From Medicago truncatula (Eukaryota > Streptophyta > Magnoliopsida > Fabales > Fabaceae), in contig NC_053045.1 in the NCBI RefSeq assembly GCF_003473485.1, positions 64,047,994 through 64,111,993 on the forward strand: a stretch of 64,000 bases of DNA, given 5' to 3'. Below the pieces are notes generated by a model. The model was not told the origin of the DNA. It saw nothing but the letters and a program-made list of their open reading frames with translations, and made no database searches. The translations under genes were made by a program, and so were the position numbers. Positions within the stretch are counted from its first letter, which is position 1, and each line of letters begins with the position of its first letter. Positions 1-12,471 of this stretch are shown piece by piece.

Positions 1-1221
1 TTTACATTTCTCATTACCCACTTTCAATGAAGACTAGATTTCAATTATGATATATTGGCAGTTTTGTGAAAAATTCTGTCTTTCACTAGCGTACATATGT
101 TCATTGATTCATTGAAAACGAATTTATGTTGCTGATGCATGGAATGTCATAGAATAAATGAAAAAAAAAAGGCATTCGTTTTCTGATTCTGATGATCTTC
201 CCTTTGAGTACTGCTATGACATAAGGTTATAATAGTTTATAGCTTGAGAGATTTCTTTTCTTTTTAATTTCAAATTAATCATCAAGCACTAATTGTTGGA
301 TATAGTATGAGATATGTTCGATATATAATTGAAGTTTGTAAAGTTAGTTACAGGTTGGATAGTATTAGTTGCACATTAGTTAAGATTTGTTAGTTTAGCT
401 ACGGTCACTATGTTAAGTGTATCATACACCCAGTGTAATCATCTTTTCTTATTCTACCAAATGTAAAGTGTATCAGCTGCAAATTAATTAAGATTTCAAC
501 TTTGTCTATCCACCAATTTCTTTTATTATTTGCTTTGAATAGATTTAGTAGCATCCACACAACTGCTCCTATAATTAGCAAACTTTGTTTTCATTATTAG
601 AATGAATATTAAGTAACTTAAAAACCTTATATATATTCTTTTCAGTCATTGACAGGACCAAGGTTGTTAAAATCGCGATCTAACACCCAAGATCGTACGA
701 TCTTGCAATTCCGATGGCCATCACCGATCTGCAGCGGTTAGGAGATCGGAAACGACAGCGGAGCGGACGATTCGCCGAGGAAAATCGAAAGATCGCAGAA
801 TCGACGCTCTTCTGCGTTTTCTGCAATGGTTTTTGACCCGGTTCAGAGGTTGATGACCATTCCCGGGTTTGACCCAAACGTGTTTTGTGCCTTTTTTTTT
901 TGTGCAAGCTTTTTCATTTCTTATTCCCTGAAACTGTTGATTTCATTAAACCCATTAATTATTTAGTCAAAATAATAACTCAGTTTGTTATAGAAATCAT
1001 CTCAATAAACCCACTAAGCAATAATTGTGGAAACTTATTAATACACCCATAATTTGAGGAAACTTACCAATGCAATTCACCCAGGTTCATTTATTATAGA
1101 AATCATCTCTCTTCCTTTCTGAACCGACCTGTCTTAGAAAAATGGCACTTTTCCATTGTGGGAAAGAACTTGCCATTCTCCCAGGCGAAATGCCACCCGT
1201 GAAGATAGGCAACTTATACAT
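1..1221. other. Gene-free AT-rich stretch with a GC-rich island
   Basis: No coding region can be supported here. The stretch is AT-rich except for about 664-895, which is markedly richer in G and C, contains several GATC-type words and a GATCGTACGATC palindrome, and reads like part of a transposon or an inserted fragment. A short direct repeat (TATAGAAATCATCTC) occurs near 990 and 1095. Small open frames inside the island show no recognisable domain. Confidence 0.5.
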
Positions 1222-1230
1222 GTTGGAGCA

Positions 1231-2038
1231 GGTGGCATTTAGGGTGGGTGAGGGAAATAATTTCCCACCATGGGAAAGTTGTTTGTTTACCGTTAGATTA
1301 AAGTGGAGTACTGATTTTATCATGGTCAATCCACACAAATCTTTTTTTAGTTTGTCTTCAACCTCCAACGACAACCATTAATGACGTCACTTGAATACCA
1401 ACCCAGATTTTCCATTGGCGCCAGAAACAGCTGTACAACTATACCAACCTCCCATTTTTTAAAATGAAAATCCACCCCCTCTCTTGCGTGATTTTTCCTA
1501 TTTCCTTGTAGTTAAGGCCCCAATTTCAAAGACAGACACAACTTTCATAGATGTTGTTCAAACTTGTTTAATTTTAGAAAATTGAAAAATTATAAAGCTC
1601 ACCCATAAACCTTCAAAATAGTAATATATTCATTTGTGTGACTTGAATCACGATTATTACGATGAAGATGGATGTTTGAACATATCTATTAAACCCGATT
1701 TTCTTCAGATATGGAATGTTCATCCAATTATTTTGCTTGATTACATGCAAAAGTAAAAAAATACATGGGTAAGTGGTTGAAAGTTGAAATAGGTTGTCGG
1801 CAGTAAAGGAAGAAGATGGGGAAGCAATTTAAGAAGTATGATTATCAGAGTTGAAGAAATTGAAATGAAGCAAGAAAAAGGTACGACAATGCTGTTAGAG
1901 TGATGGTGGAAGATGGTGTGAAAAAATAATCTTGTGTTTAGAGAGTATGATAATACTATCTTCTTTATTTGATTTAATGGTCAAAATCAACTTTTCTATA
2001 ATGGGGAATTCTTTCCCTTGCCCACCCTAAATGTCACC
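1231..2038. mobile_element. Mutator-like non-autonomous element with 9-bp TSD
   Basis: The two ends form imperfect terminal inverted repeats of about 37 bp: the left begins GGTGGCATTTAGGGTGGG at 1231 and the right ends with the near reverse complement at 2038. The 9-bp word GTTGGAGCA lies directly outside both ends (1222-1230 and 2039-2047), a perfect target-site duplication of the length made by Mutator-like transposases. The 808-bp interior has no transposase frame, so the element would need a transposase supplied elsewhere. Small open frames inside are not considered genes. Confidence 0.85.
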
Positions 2039-2047
2039 GTTGGAGCA

Positions 2048-3429
2048 AATTACAAAGGAATAAAATTGAGTTACTAGTGTAACGGTATTTAGTATTTACT
2101 AACACTATTGATTGACTAACTGAACTTGATTACACATACAATACCTTTTATAAGATATGTTTGTACACTTAAACAAACTATTAGATTCTAACTAACTTGA
2201 TGTGCATATTGCATGTTGTTTTGGCCGAAAAATTAATTTGGTAAAATTGAACATAATTAGATCTTGTAACTTTTATTCAAAAAAAAAAAAATCTTGTAAC
2301 TTACCATGGACTTACCCCCTACCGTCCTATATATAGATTGGAGAATTTACCTAACTGGTTTGAATCATATACATTTTTACTTACCACACATATGTATATA
2401 GGAATGAGGGTACATCTACTTATATTGTTGTACTGTTAAGCGTCAAACCATATAATCCAATCACCATTCTCATATCTCAATCAACAAGGAATCTTCATAT
2501 AGTACAGTTCAGTACATCCAACTCATCATTTAGTGGTAATAAATTAATAATAGGACAACATGAGCTAGTTGGGACTAGGAAATATTCAATTAATTAAAAT
2601 TATTCACGGAGAAAAAAAATGTGGGTTGTTGCATAAGATCTTACATTTTAGAGAACGCTCACAAAAATATCAATATTTACATTATTCTAAAAGCACCAAA
2701 AAGACTCCTCCAACCTTCGATCTCAAAATCGAAAATCTCTATATTACCATTAGATCGGTGTTAATTAGCCATGATTACTTGTGTTAGTTTAATTTGAATA
2801 TTTCTAACACGTGTAAAATTTGAGTATATATTGGTTTAAGTTTATTTTGTATTAATCTTATATATAGCATTGTGAATTTTATATTACCTTTTTTTCTTGA
2901 ATTTTTATCCTATTCAATAATCCAATCAAAGTAATTATAAAGATAAAATACATTTAAATATTACTTGTTTTTATTTTATTTTATAAGAGTGGATATATTG
3001 ACTCCAATAGTAACAATTGAAATTAAGAAGAAGATACTTACAATGAGAAAACAAATCACATTTTACTAATGTCTTTTTTTTGAGTCACTTAATAAAATAA
3101 TTCACTTTTTAATAATTCATTTGGTTGTTTTGGCACTTAAAAATTTATATTTGATTCATGTTTTGTTAAAAAAATTACAAACATTCCTTAAATTTTTCAT
3201 TCAAAAAATATGAAGAATATGCATGAGTTGATTTAAAAGTAAAGACTAAAGGTGGTGATTTCTATAAAAAAATAATAATAAACTAAAGGTGGTGACTAAA
3301 CATAAAAGAACTTTTATAGGACCAAAACGAAAATTTGGTATAATTATAAGAATTAAAAGCATATTTAACCTTTTTATTTTATTTTAAAAATACACCAAAA
3401 TTTGTAACAATTTTATATATAAGTATAGT
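2048..3429. other. Gene-free AT-rich stretch
   Basis: Very AT-rich sequence with many short A and T runs. The longest frames are short, low in complexity and unlike any protein family I know. No RNA gene was seen. Confidence 0.5.
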
Positions 3430-3885
3430 CATATATATTTTTTTTTGAAAGAAAAGGAGTATGCTTATAGCATTTCATTAATAATAAGAGAGTTTATACA
3501 ACGAGGTATACGGTAATAAATAGTGGGACTAGCGGTTAATGCGGCAACCCCGGCAAGGGTGTGAGCTACCTCATTTGTTTGTCGCCTGTTGAACTCGACC
3601 TCAGAATTTGAGAAGTGTTTCTCCAAATTCTGTAACATCAACCTAACGTAGATGGAAGGAGTCTATTGTAATATTTGAATCCAAGACGACATCGACGTCT
3701 TCAAATTGCATGTCACTTAACCATTGTATGGCGTGGAATAAACCCCAAGGTTTCTCCCACGGCAACAAAATACACAGGAGAGAGCGGCTTAGTTTGAAGC
3801 CAACACAAAGGTACCTTCATCATCACGGATACATATTCCAATACATGTTCTATTCAGCCAACTGATTCGAAAATGAAGCATCAAG
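3430..3885 (-). pseudogene. LINE RNase H-domain remnant (copy 1)
   Basis: Translated on the minus strand with frame changes, the segment reads CIRDDEGTFVLA near 3825, then a stretch ending DVDVVLDSN (about 3695), VDVTEFGE and, nearer 3570, RRQTNEVAHTLAG. This is the order of motifs in the RNase H-like domain (RVT_3 type) at the end of plant LINE polyproteins. Stops and frameshifts interrupt it, so it is a dead fragment. The 3' tail ends close to 3430 next to an A/T-rich run. It is a different copy from the remnant at 4510-5370. Confidence 0.75.
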
Positions 3886-4120
3886 TATAGTCGTATATTA
3901 AAAAGTCCATTTGTTTGACTGGCTTAAAAAATCATAAAATTATAAATATAATATTTAGATAAAGTATACTTTACACAAAAATTTGCTCTCGCTTTTATAT
4001 ATTTTTGTATGTCATACATATTTATAATAGATAAAATACTTACTTTTTGTATGTCATACATAGTTATGATAGATAAAATACTTTAAAGACAAAAAAAGAA
4101 GTAAACTTTGTTTAAAAATA

Positions 4121-4305
4121 GGGAAATGCTAACCGGTGTCTCCGGGGCACTCGTTAAGGATATGAAAAAAAAATTATATAGTAATTAATGCATTGAAATT
4201 GTGTAATTAATTTATAATAAAGTCAAAAACAGTTTTCTTTTATGGTAAAATTCACTTTTATGGTATACTTAACCCGTGCCTCGGGGGCACCGGTTAGTAG
4301 GACCC
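4121..4305. mobile_element. Mutator-like MITE, 185 bp, 9-bp TSD
   Basis: Terminal inverted repeats of roughly 30-35 bp are visible: left GCTAACCGGTGTCTCCGGGG, right CTCGGGGGCACCGGTTAG, both inside outer GGG/CCC ends. The 9-bp word TTAAAAATA flanks the element perfectly at 4112-4120 and 4306-4314. There is no coding capacity. The 9-bp duplication argues for mobilisation by a Mutator-type transposase. It lies between the two LINE remnants. Confidence 0.85.
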
Positions 4306-4509
4306 TTAAAAATAATATCATTTTTTTTGGGTTACCGTATTTTATTTTGGACTTTTTTATGAATTTAGTTAATATAGGATGTATAATTATTTTACATATA
4401 CATTAAATAATATATTGACACATCAATTAATTTGTTTTTATCACAAAGAAAAACAAAAGATTAAGCAACAAAGTGTCTAAAAACTTGAAAGAAGTCGAAA
4501 AAGGAAACC

Positions 4510-5370
4510 ATATTTAGCCAGCCAATCTTCAGAGTGTCAATGTTGTCGGTCCCATATTTAGCCAGCCAATTGACACATTAATTACCTTCCCTCAATGTGT
4601 GGGAAAAGGAAACCATCCAATAAAGAGAGGAGAGCTTTTTAATGAGTAAAAGAATAGCTGCATGATGATGAAATTCATTCTGATGATCAATAGCAATCAA
4701 GTCCAAAGCCGCTTTAGAATCAGATTTCAAATAATAGATCGATAATCAAGATCCCAAGTTAATTGGAGGTCTCACAAATTTGTCGAGAGTTCAACAAACC
4801 AATTTGACGCTCTACTGCATGAGCCAGAAAAACCTTGAATCCAGCCTCCTCCATGATGATTTATTATAAGACCGCCAAAACCCGCATTCCCTAGGTTATC
4901 GAAAGAGGAACCATCCACATTAACTTTTAAATAAGTATTTACGGGGGGGATACCAACGAATGTGACGATGGATTGGATGTTTTTATGAGTGACTAAGATC
5001 ATGAACCATCGAAGAATCTCCCAACAAGTAACTACGAAAAGAGGTCATGTGTTAAGCATAACATGATGTTTGAATCAAATTTGACAATCATTCATAAAGA
5101 GGTCATTCAGAAAGATTGAATGAAAGTTACCTGAAATATACATTTCTCTAGGACAGTCACGAAGAGTATGCATGCCATCTTCAACAAATGGAGCCACACC
5201 TATGACATGTGTTGTTAATGGTAAGATGTCTCGAGCTTCTAAAAGCGTTTGTAGGGAGATTGTCATGCATCACCAACCATAAAAAATGCTTGAGATTTAT
5301 GAAACCATTACACGTCAAATCCACTTTAGGGGACATGTTCTGCTGATTAGAGGAGTGATCCAACCATTTA
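4510..5370 (-). pseudogene. LINE remnant: zinc-binding RT region plus RNase H
   Basis: On the minus strand, the part at 5370-5090 encodes HFLWLVMHDNLPTNAF, then CHRC, and after a frame change EDGMHTLRDCPR. These match the zinc-binding reverse-transcriptase tail (zf-RVT) of plant LINEs. The part at 5000-4770 encodes LKVNVDGSSFDN and NAGFGGLI. About 4765-4520 continues with LKSDSKAALDL, HTLREGN and NWLAKYGT, which are the catalytic-region and C-terminal signatures of the RNase H-like domain. Frameshifts and stops break the frame in several places. No intact reverse-transcriptase core is present, which fits a 5'-truncated, decayed insertion. Confidence 0.8.
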
Positions 5371-5798
5371 TAACTTTGTCTAACTGAATATATGAAAATA
5401 TATGATTTTTCATATTCATAAATCAATATTATTGTATGTGTTAAATAAGTGTACACCGACAAAGTATGAGTATATCTGATTTTTATCTTATTTTTAAGAG
5501 TATTATAAGCAAGCATATTAAAATTACATATATTTTGATTATAGAGAAACGGCGAGGAATAGGCTAGCACGAAAAGGACAGGTGTTGAGGACAAAAACGG
5601 GAAAGCCAAAGAACATGAAAGGGTAATTAAATAAAATTAGTTTGATCATATGATTCTGGAGTATCACCAAAAGACAGCAGTATAGTTGAAAAAACGGAGC
5701 ACGAACGATAGAAATGAATTAGGAGAAGAAGTCGATCGGAATCAAAAATCCCAACGCAATCCATTTAAATGAAGTATCATCAAAATCTGTAAAAATAG
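5371..5798. other. Upstream region of the MO25-like gene
   Basis: No gene of its own is seen. The region should contain the promoter and 5'UTR of the MO25-like gene, but I cannot assign a TATA box with confidence. Two ATG codons, near 5714 and 5769, open only very short frames that do not join the MO25 frame. Confidence 0.4.
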
Positions 5799-8700
5799 GT
5801 GTGTGCGTTTCTAAACCCAAGGGGCTTCGAAGAGGCTCTTCGTCAGAGGTGGTGGTTTACTCTGAACCACCACCTCCGACCGAATCTAAGAGCCTCTTCA
5901 AGCCTAAGCCCCGTACTCCTTCCGACATTGTTCGTAATACTAGAGATCTTCTCCGTCTCCTTCAAAATTCTAATTCTTCTGATAACAAACGCGATAATGA
6001 GAAGGTTCAATTTCAATCTCTCTCTTTAATTTCAATTTCTTCATTGTTGATGATTCTGATTTTGTTTTATTTCATTCTTCTGCTATTACTAGATGATCGA
6101 GTTGTTTAAGAATTTGAGAGAGATGAAAACGATTCTGTATGGAAATAGTGAAGCTGAACCAGTTCCTGAAGCTTGTTCGCAGTTGACTCAAGAATTCTTC
6201 AACGAAAACACTTTGAGACTTCTTGTTCACTGTCTTCCAAAATTGAATTTGGAGGTAGTTATCAATTTTGTTAACACGGATTATGAGTTATGATATTAGC
6301 ATTTGTTTTAATCATATCTGTGATTTTGGGATTGTGCAGGCTAGGAAAGATGCTACTCAAGTTGTTGCAAATTTACAGAGGCAACAAGTTCAATCCAAGC
6401 TGATTGCATCTGATTATTTGGAGAAAAATTTGGATCTTATGGATATTTTGGTATCTAGGTGATTAATCATTGGACGAACATTTATTTGTTAAAAGAATGC
6501 TGGATGAACATTTATTTGTTAAAAAATAGAATAAAATTGTTGGATGAACATTTTAGTCTCTTGATGTTTGACTTATAGTTTGTTGTTTAATATACTGGCT
6601 TGTCCAAATGGATTGAAATCAAATCCGATTTTGAAATATTGGCTGAATTTTATGTATTTTTTGTGGGAATTAGTCATGTCGCGTTCATATTACTATGTGC
6701 ATATGACTTCTTCTGTTTCTTATTGGGATGCTTGTTGTGAAATTTTGTTTTTTTTGCGATTGATTAGAATATGTTGTTGACTAATTATTGTTTTTTTCGC
6801 AGCTATGAAAACCCGGAGATGGCTCTGCACTATGGTGCAATGTTAAGGGAGTGTATAAGACATCAGATCGTTGCAAAGTAAGGAAAAAGGAGAAAAAAAA
6901 TTCCTTTTTGCGTTTTCTGTTATTTCAAACTTATTCTGATTGTCGTTTTCCAACGGAAATACAAACATCTTGGTCATGGTTTTAATCACGTTAGATTTGT
7001 TTCATGTTTTGAAAGTCATTAATAAATGCTTTTGTTTCCGATACGTCCGTATAATTACACCTTCAATGTGAATTGTTTTAATTACCAAATGAGAAGGATA
7101 CCGTGTATACAAAAACTTGACCGTAGATAGATGAAAAGTAAATTGTCATAGGTATGCTATTTCTTTCAAGCACAACTTTTGTGACTTAGCGGTTAATCTT
7201 GGTTTTATATCAGATATGTTCTTGAATCACCGCATATGAAGAAGTTTTTTGACTACATTCAACTTCCAAATTTTGACATAGCTGCAGATGCTGCAGCAAC
7301 TTTTAAGGTAGTTATTAGTTTTGGTGTCATGCACATTTTGCCCACAAAGTTTGGTGTTGTATCATGTTATTTTATTGCAGGAACTCATGACGAGACACAA
7401 ATCCACTGTAGCTGAATTCCTTTCCAACAATTATGAATGGGTAGGTTCCCCGTACCCACTGAATTTAATTAGAAAATATTTACCCTTTTAGTTTATATGC
7501 TGTCTATTGACATGCCACTTTTTGTCCTGTCCCACCTCTTCCTAGCATGGGTGGTATTCTCAATTAGTGAAGGTTCTTACAGTAATAAACTAATGTAGTT
7601 TAATACTTGGTGCTGGTGAGGGCACTTTTAGCATTTGTTTGGAACGTACGAAAGAGAGAGGAAAGGAAATCTCATAAATGAATACACAATAATTGAGATC
7701 CATTCTACTTTCTGGTTTGCAACTTACAACAGAGGGAGTGGAATAATATGCAGGACCTACATGTTAAAGCGTTTTCTTCCCTTTTGGATGGAAAACATGA
7801 GAAAAGGCTGCATATTGTAGCTGTTATCATTAACATAATAACCTTATATCTTTAATAGTTAACCTTATCAACTATTAGTATTCACGTATTTTAAATATTT
7901 ACGTCATTTTACACAAATACTTTTTTCTTCCGTGTCAGTTTGTACCAATCAAACAAGAGAAGGAGAAAAGTTTTAGCATTCTTTCTTTTCACTGTCTTTC
8001 CTTCCAAACAGCTATGAAACTCAACTCTTTTTTTCCTTTTACATATTTTCCTATTACTATCTTTCCTTGCACTTTCTCTCTAAAACCAAACAAAGCATTA
8101 TATTATGTTTTAGTTCCAAATATTTCATATTTGATCTGTCATTCCATTTTACTTATCGGCCACAACTCATTTGTTTTTATTGCTAATTCTTTTCAGTTTT
8201 TTGATGAATATAACTCCAAGCTATTGGAATCTTCCAATTACATTACAAGGCGACAAGCTGTGAAGGTATGTTGTCATTTTTTTTGCTTGAATTAGGCCAG
8301 CATAGAGGTGTCTGGGATTCAGAGAAAGAATTTGCCTCTTCAAATTGTTTTAAATTTTGCTTGTTTAATGCCACTTCTGAGTTCATTTGGCCTATCAAGT
8401 ATAAATTTGAAAAATAAACAAGTCAATGCACTGCTAATGCTGCTTTTATTATATTGTTTCCCGTTAAATTGATGTGTAATTATGTTGTTATCTCTCTTTT
8501 TACAGTTGTTGGGAGACATGTTACTTGATCGCTCAAATGCAGCTGTAATGACGCGATATGTCAGCTCTAGAGACAACTTAAGGATTTTAATGAATCTCAT
8601 GAGGGTATGTTTTTTCCTGTCTTTCAACTTAAGAATTATGTTACTCTGAGTCACAACTTGTCTTCTTGCCTTGCTTGTCTCCTTCCCTGTCCAAAAGCAA

Positions 8701-9325
8701 AAAGGGGGAGGGGATAGATTTTATGAACTGCAAAACATCTTTTGTACTTACTGTTCCATCTAATCTGTCCATTCATAGTGAATACTAAACATTGATATGG
8801 TCACTATTGGGTTTATGATGAGCACACAATTTAACATTGAATCAAAAGTTAGTCAGTTAGTTACTTATATGTTTACACTGACTTTTAATGGGTTATTGTT
8901 GATATTTTTCTGCAGGAGTCAAGCAAGAGCATACAAATAGAAGCATTTCATGTTTTCAAGGTATTATTTAATTACAAAACATTAACAATGAATAATTGTT
9001 ATTCTTAGTGTTTTGCCTCTCAAATTCTGCTTCTCTGTATTGATGTGTTCTTGTCGTAACAGTTATTTGCTGCTAACCAAAAGAAACCGGCTGAAATCAT
9101 TGGTATACTTGTTGCGAACAGAAGCAAGCTTCTTAGGCTGTTAGGCGACTTGAAAATTGATAAAGGTAAGGGATTAGACGTTATCTGTCAAGAGTTTTGC
9201 ATTTCTTTTGATGGTACCATGTTCCTAAATTTACATATTTATTGGGATGTTCAGAGGATGAACAATTTGAAGCTGACAAAGCTCAGGTTATGAAGGAAAT
9301 TGCTGCTCTTGAACCTAAGGAGTAG
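5799..9325 (+). CDS. MO25-like (CAB39 family) scaffold protein
   Basis: MO25 proteins are helical-repeat scaffolds that bind STE20/germinal-centre-type kinases. Eleven coding exons can be joined with GT-AG introns in consistent phase: about 5799-6004, 6093-6254, 6340-6458, 6803-6877, 7214-7307, 7381-7440, 8197-8265, 8506-8604, 8916-8960, 9063-9165 and 9255-9325. The product is about 366 residues, against roughly 340-350 for plant relatives. Diagnostic stretches include [71 protein letters not shown] and [14 protein letters not shown]. The C-terminus EIAALEPKE fits the family. One oddity: the frame of exon 1 runs back to a stop at 5720 with no ATG, and the position where relatives begin (M-K-G-LFK) reads S-K-S-LFK. 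Either an upstream exon supplies the start or the gene has lost it. The core is otherwise uninterrupted, so I annotate a gene with an unresolved 5' end. Confidence 0.88.
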
Positions 9326-10632
9326 GGACCATCATGAGCTCCGTGTTGTGTCAAGTAGCAAGTTGAACTGTGCCCTTTCATTTCAATTGGTCGTCTATTG
9401 TTACAGCTCTTTTAGTCTTCATTAAGTTAACATTAATATTTCATACACATTTCTATGTTTGAGTTTCATAATTTTATTTTGGTTCTGTAAATTTATTACA
9501 AAAATAAATGGCTCAAAAGAGATACATGCGATAGAAGTATATAACTTTCTTGGTGTTACTTTACCGTAGCAACTCAGGAGATTATAAATTGCAAAGGTCA
9601 TGCTAAAAATTATAGGGTTAATTTATTTTTACTACTGTATGATGGTCTTTTGAAATGTAGTTTAAACTTACTGCGTTAACAAATTCTGTGCAAAATTCGG
9701 TTGCACAAAATTTGGTCCTCAAGCGCATATCTTTTATATTGAAGTTCTCTTTGACACTGTGAAACATTTTCTTGAAGAAAAATATGAAACATTTAAATGC
9801 TTTTTAGATGTTCCATAGGATATTGAGTAGGTTGGAGTTTCGTCTGGGCATTGCAGAATGAAGGGAAAGTTCAGTGGAAAATATACTCCTCTGTTTTATG
9901 TATTATAAGGTTCTTATGGATATTAAAACAGGTAGGTGTAGCAGTAAATTTATAAGACGTGTTCTACCAATTTTTTTAGAAGGCAAAAGACGGATATTAT
10001 ATTCCTTTCAAAAGAAGACTAAAAAAAGCGATGAGCGTCCTTCAAGCACATATCCTTAAAATGGGATCCACGAAAACAAAGTACAAAAAGTATTTTTATA
10101 TTTTTCATGAGAGAAAATATAAAAATACGAAAAAGACTTACGAAAAAATGACTTGTATTAATTAAATACAAAGAATTGTGATAAAGTTAAAGAGTGTTTC
10201 AAATATGTTACCAAAGAAATAGTTAAGAATGTCTAGACATTCGTTAAGAAAACAATAATTACATTGCAAAATGAAGAAATCAGCACTATAACTTTTAGCT
10301 TCCCCTGCTTAATATATCCAAAAAATATAAATAAAAAGTGAAACTGGGAGGAAGTATATTCTACTCTAGGACAGAAACAATACTGCGATAGATTCTAGAA
10401 TTTTGAGATAATTTTGTGATGTTGCAAAGTGCAAAACTTACTGCTGGGAATGTAGTGGCAGGACAGTTCTGACTCTGAGTTTCAACAAAAAACATTGATT
10501 TGACACATACCCGTAAATTACTGACAGTTGTGTTATTTTTTATTTTTTTTGAAGGATACTGACAGTTTGTTATGTTAATGTCAAAAACATACTTTTGTTT
10601 TTTTGTTTTTAATCAAAAGTGTTGAACTCAAA
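9326..10632. other. Intergenic region between MO25-like and PPR genes
   Basis: The first part holds the 3'UTR of the MO25-like gene. The remainder is AT-rich with no supported gene; short frames around 9874-10059 show no family resemblance. The last 100-200 bases should include the PPR promoter, but no clear TATA element stands out. Confidence 0.5.
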
Positions 10633-12471
10633 ATGAGTATCACCACTTCAACATTCTTTATTCTTCCTTTAAACCAATTCCTCAACAATGCCAAAAACAT
10701 TTCTCATCTTAAACAAATCCATGCACTTTTTCTCAAACACCTCCCTCAAAACGCACCTCATCACTTTTTTGATCGTCTGCTATTTCGGGTTCTCCACTTC
10801 AGTGCTGAAAAATCCAATCTTTACTATGCCCACAAACTGTTTGATACAATGCCAAACTGCTCCAATTGTTTCATTTGGACTTCTCTCATTCGCGCATTCC
10901 TTTCCCATCACACTCATTTTCGCCATTGCATTTCCACCTTCGCTATAATGCACCAAAAAGGGATTTTGCCGTCTGGTTTCACATTCTCTTCGGTTCTCAA
11001 TGCTTGTGGGCGTGTCCCTGCTGTGTTCGAAGGGAAACAAGTTCATGCAAGGTTGGTCCAGTCGGGGTTTCTTGGAAACAAGATTGTGCAAACTGCATTA
11101 CTGGACATGTATGCAAAATGTGGCTATGTATGTGATGCACGTGACGTGTTTGATGGAATGGTTGACAGAGATGTTGTTGCATGGACAGCTATGATTTGTG
11201 GGTATGCCAAGGCGGGGAGAATGGTTGATGCAAGGTTGCTGTTTGATAACATGGGGGAAAGGAATTCTTTTACTTGGACTACTATGGTTGCTGGATATGC
11301 AAACTATGGAGACATGAAAGCTGCCATGGAATTGTATGATGTCATGAATGGCAAGGAGGAGGTCACGTGGGTTGCAATGATAGCTGGGTATGGGAAGTTG
11401 GGGAATGTGAGTGAAGCTAGAAGGATATTTGATGAAATACCAGTGCCATTGAATCCATCAACTTGTGCGGCATTGCTGGCTTGTTATGCCCAAAATGGAC
11501 ATGCTAGGGAAGCTATAGAGATGTATGAGAAAATGAGACGAGCAAAGATTAAAGTCACTGATGTGGCAATGGTGGGTGCCATATCAGCTTGTGCTCAACT
11601 TAGGGACATTAGAATGTCTAACTTGCTAACATACGATATCGAGGAGGGTTTTTGTGGTAAGTCCTTTCTTATTCTTTCTTTCTTTTTCTTTGGTGGTCTA
11701 ATATTATGTTCGTTTTAGGTAATATGTTTGACAGTAACCTTTGTCCTTCTGTTTGATTGTTCTTTTATCTCAGAAAAGACACATATTGTTTCCAATGCAT
11801 TAATCCACATGCAATCAAAGTGTGGAAATATAGACTTGGCATGGAGGGAGTTCAATATAATGAGAAACAGAGATTTGTATACTTACAGTGCAATGATTGC
11901 AGCTTTTGCTGAGCATGGGAAATCACAAGATGCTATAGATCTTTTCTTGAAGATGCAGCAGGAAGGTTTAACGCCAAACCAAGTTACATTTGTTGGGGTC
12001 CTCAATGCATGTAGCACTTCAGGTCTAATTGAGGAAGGTTGTAGGTTTTTTCAGATTATGACTGGGGTGTATGGTATTGAGCCCTTACCCGAGCATTATA
12101 CTTGCATGGTTGATCTTCTTGGTAGGGCCGGGCAATTGGAAAAAGCATACAGTCTCATAAAGGAGAATTCAACTAGTGCTGATGCAACAACTTGGGGTTC
12201 TTTATTAGCAGCTTGCCGGGTTTATGGCAATGTGGAATTGGGTGAGATTGCTGCCAGACATCTCTTTGAGATTGACCCTACAGATTCTGGAAATTATGTT
12301 CTTCTAGCAAACACTTATGCATCAAATGATAAATGGGAGCGTGCAGAAGAAGTTAAGAAGTTGATGAGTAAAAAGGGAATGAAAAAACCTTCGGGGTATA
12401 GCTGGATTCAAAGAGAGACCAAAGGACAGTATCAAGAAGAAGCACGTTGCTTGATAGTTTCAGCCAGTTAG
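10633..12471 (+). CDS. Pentatricopeptide repeat protein, PLS class with E-type end
   Basis: PPR proteins bind organellar transcripts in a sequence-specific way; PLS-class members commonly act in RNA editing or processing in mitochondria or plastids. Two exons fit, 10633-11656 and 11774-12471, with donor GTAAGT and acceptor CTCAG, giving 573 residues. The start is the ATG at 10633 because the frame upstream has no other ATG. Repeats are evident from the early HLKQIHALFLKH through LDMYAKCGYVCDARDVFD, VAWTAMICGYAKAGRM, FTWTTMVAGYANYGDM and DLYTYSAMIAAFAEHGKS to HYTCMVDLLGRAGQLEKA. The C-terminus (WGSLLAACRVYGNVELGE, NYVLLANTYASNDKWE, KKPSGYSWI) is an E motif, and the protein stops soon after with no DYW domain. 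The N-terminus could be a targeting peptide but is not strongly typical. The target RNA cannot be deduced here. Confidence 0.9.

Noticed and set aside
680-907. Minus-strand 75-residue frame in the GC-rich island
   Set aside because: Arg/Ser-rich translation follows from the CG/GA-rich composition; there is no domain, splice context or promoter.
1087-1381. Overlapping frames on both strands near the left end of the Mutator-like element
   Set aside because: They run across the border of a transposon insertion (1231) and do not resemble any protein.
10688-11194. Several frames overlapping the PPR gene on both strands
   Set aside because: They are shadows of the PPR exon, whose repeat pattern is unmistakable.
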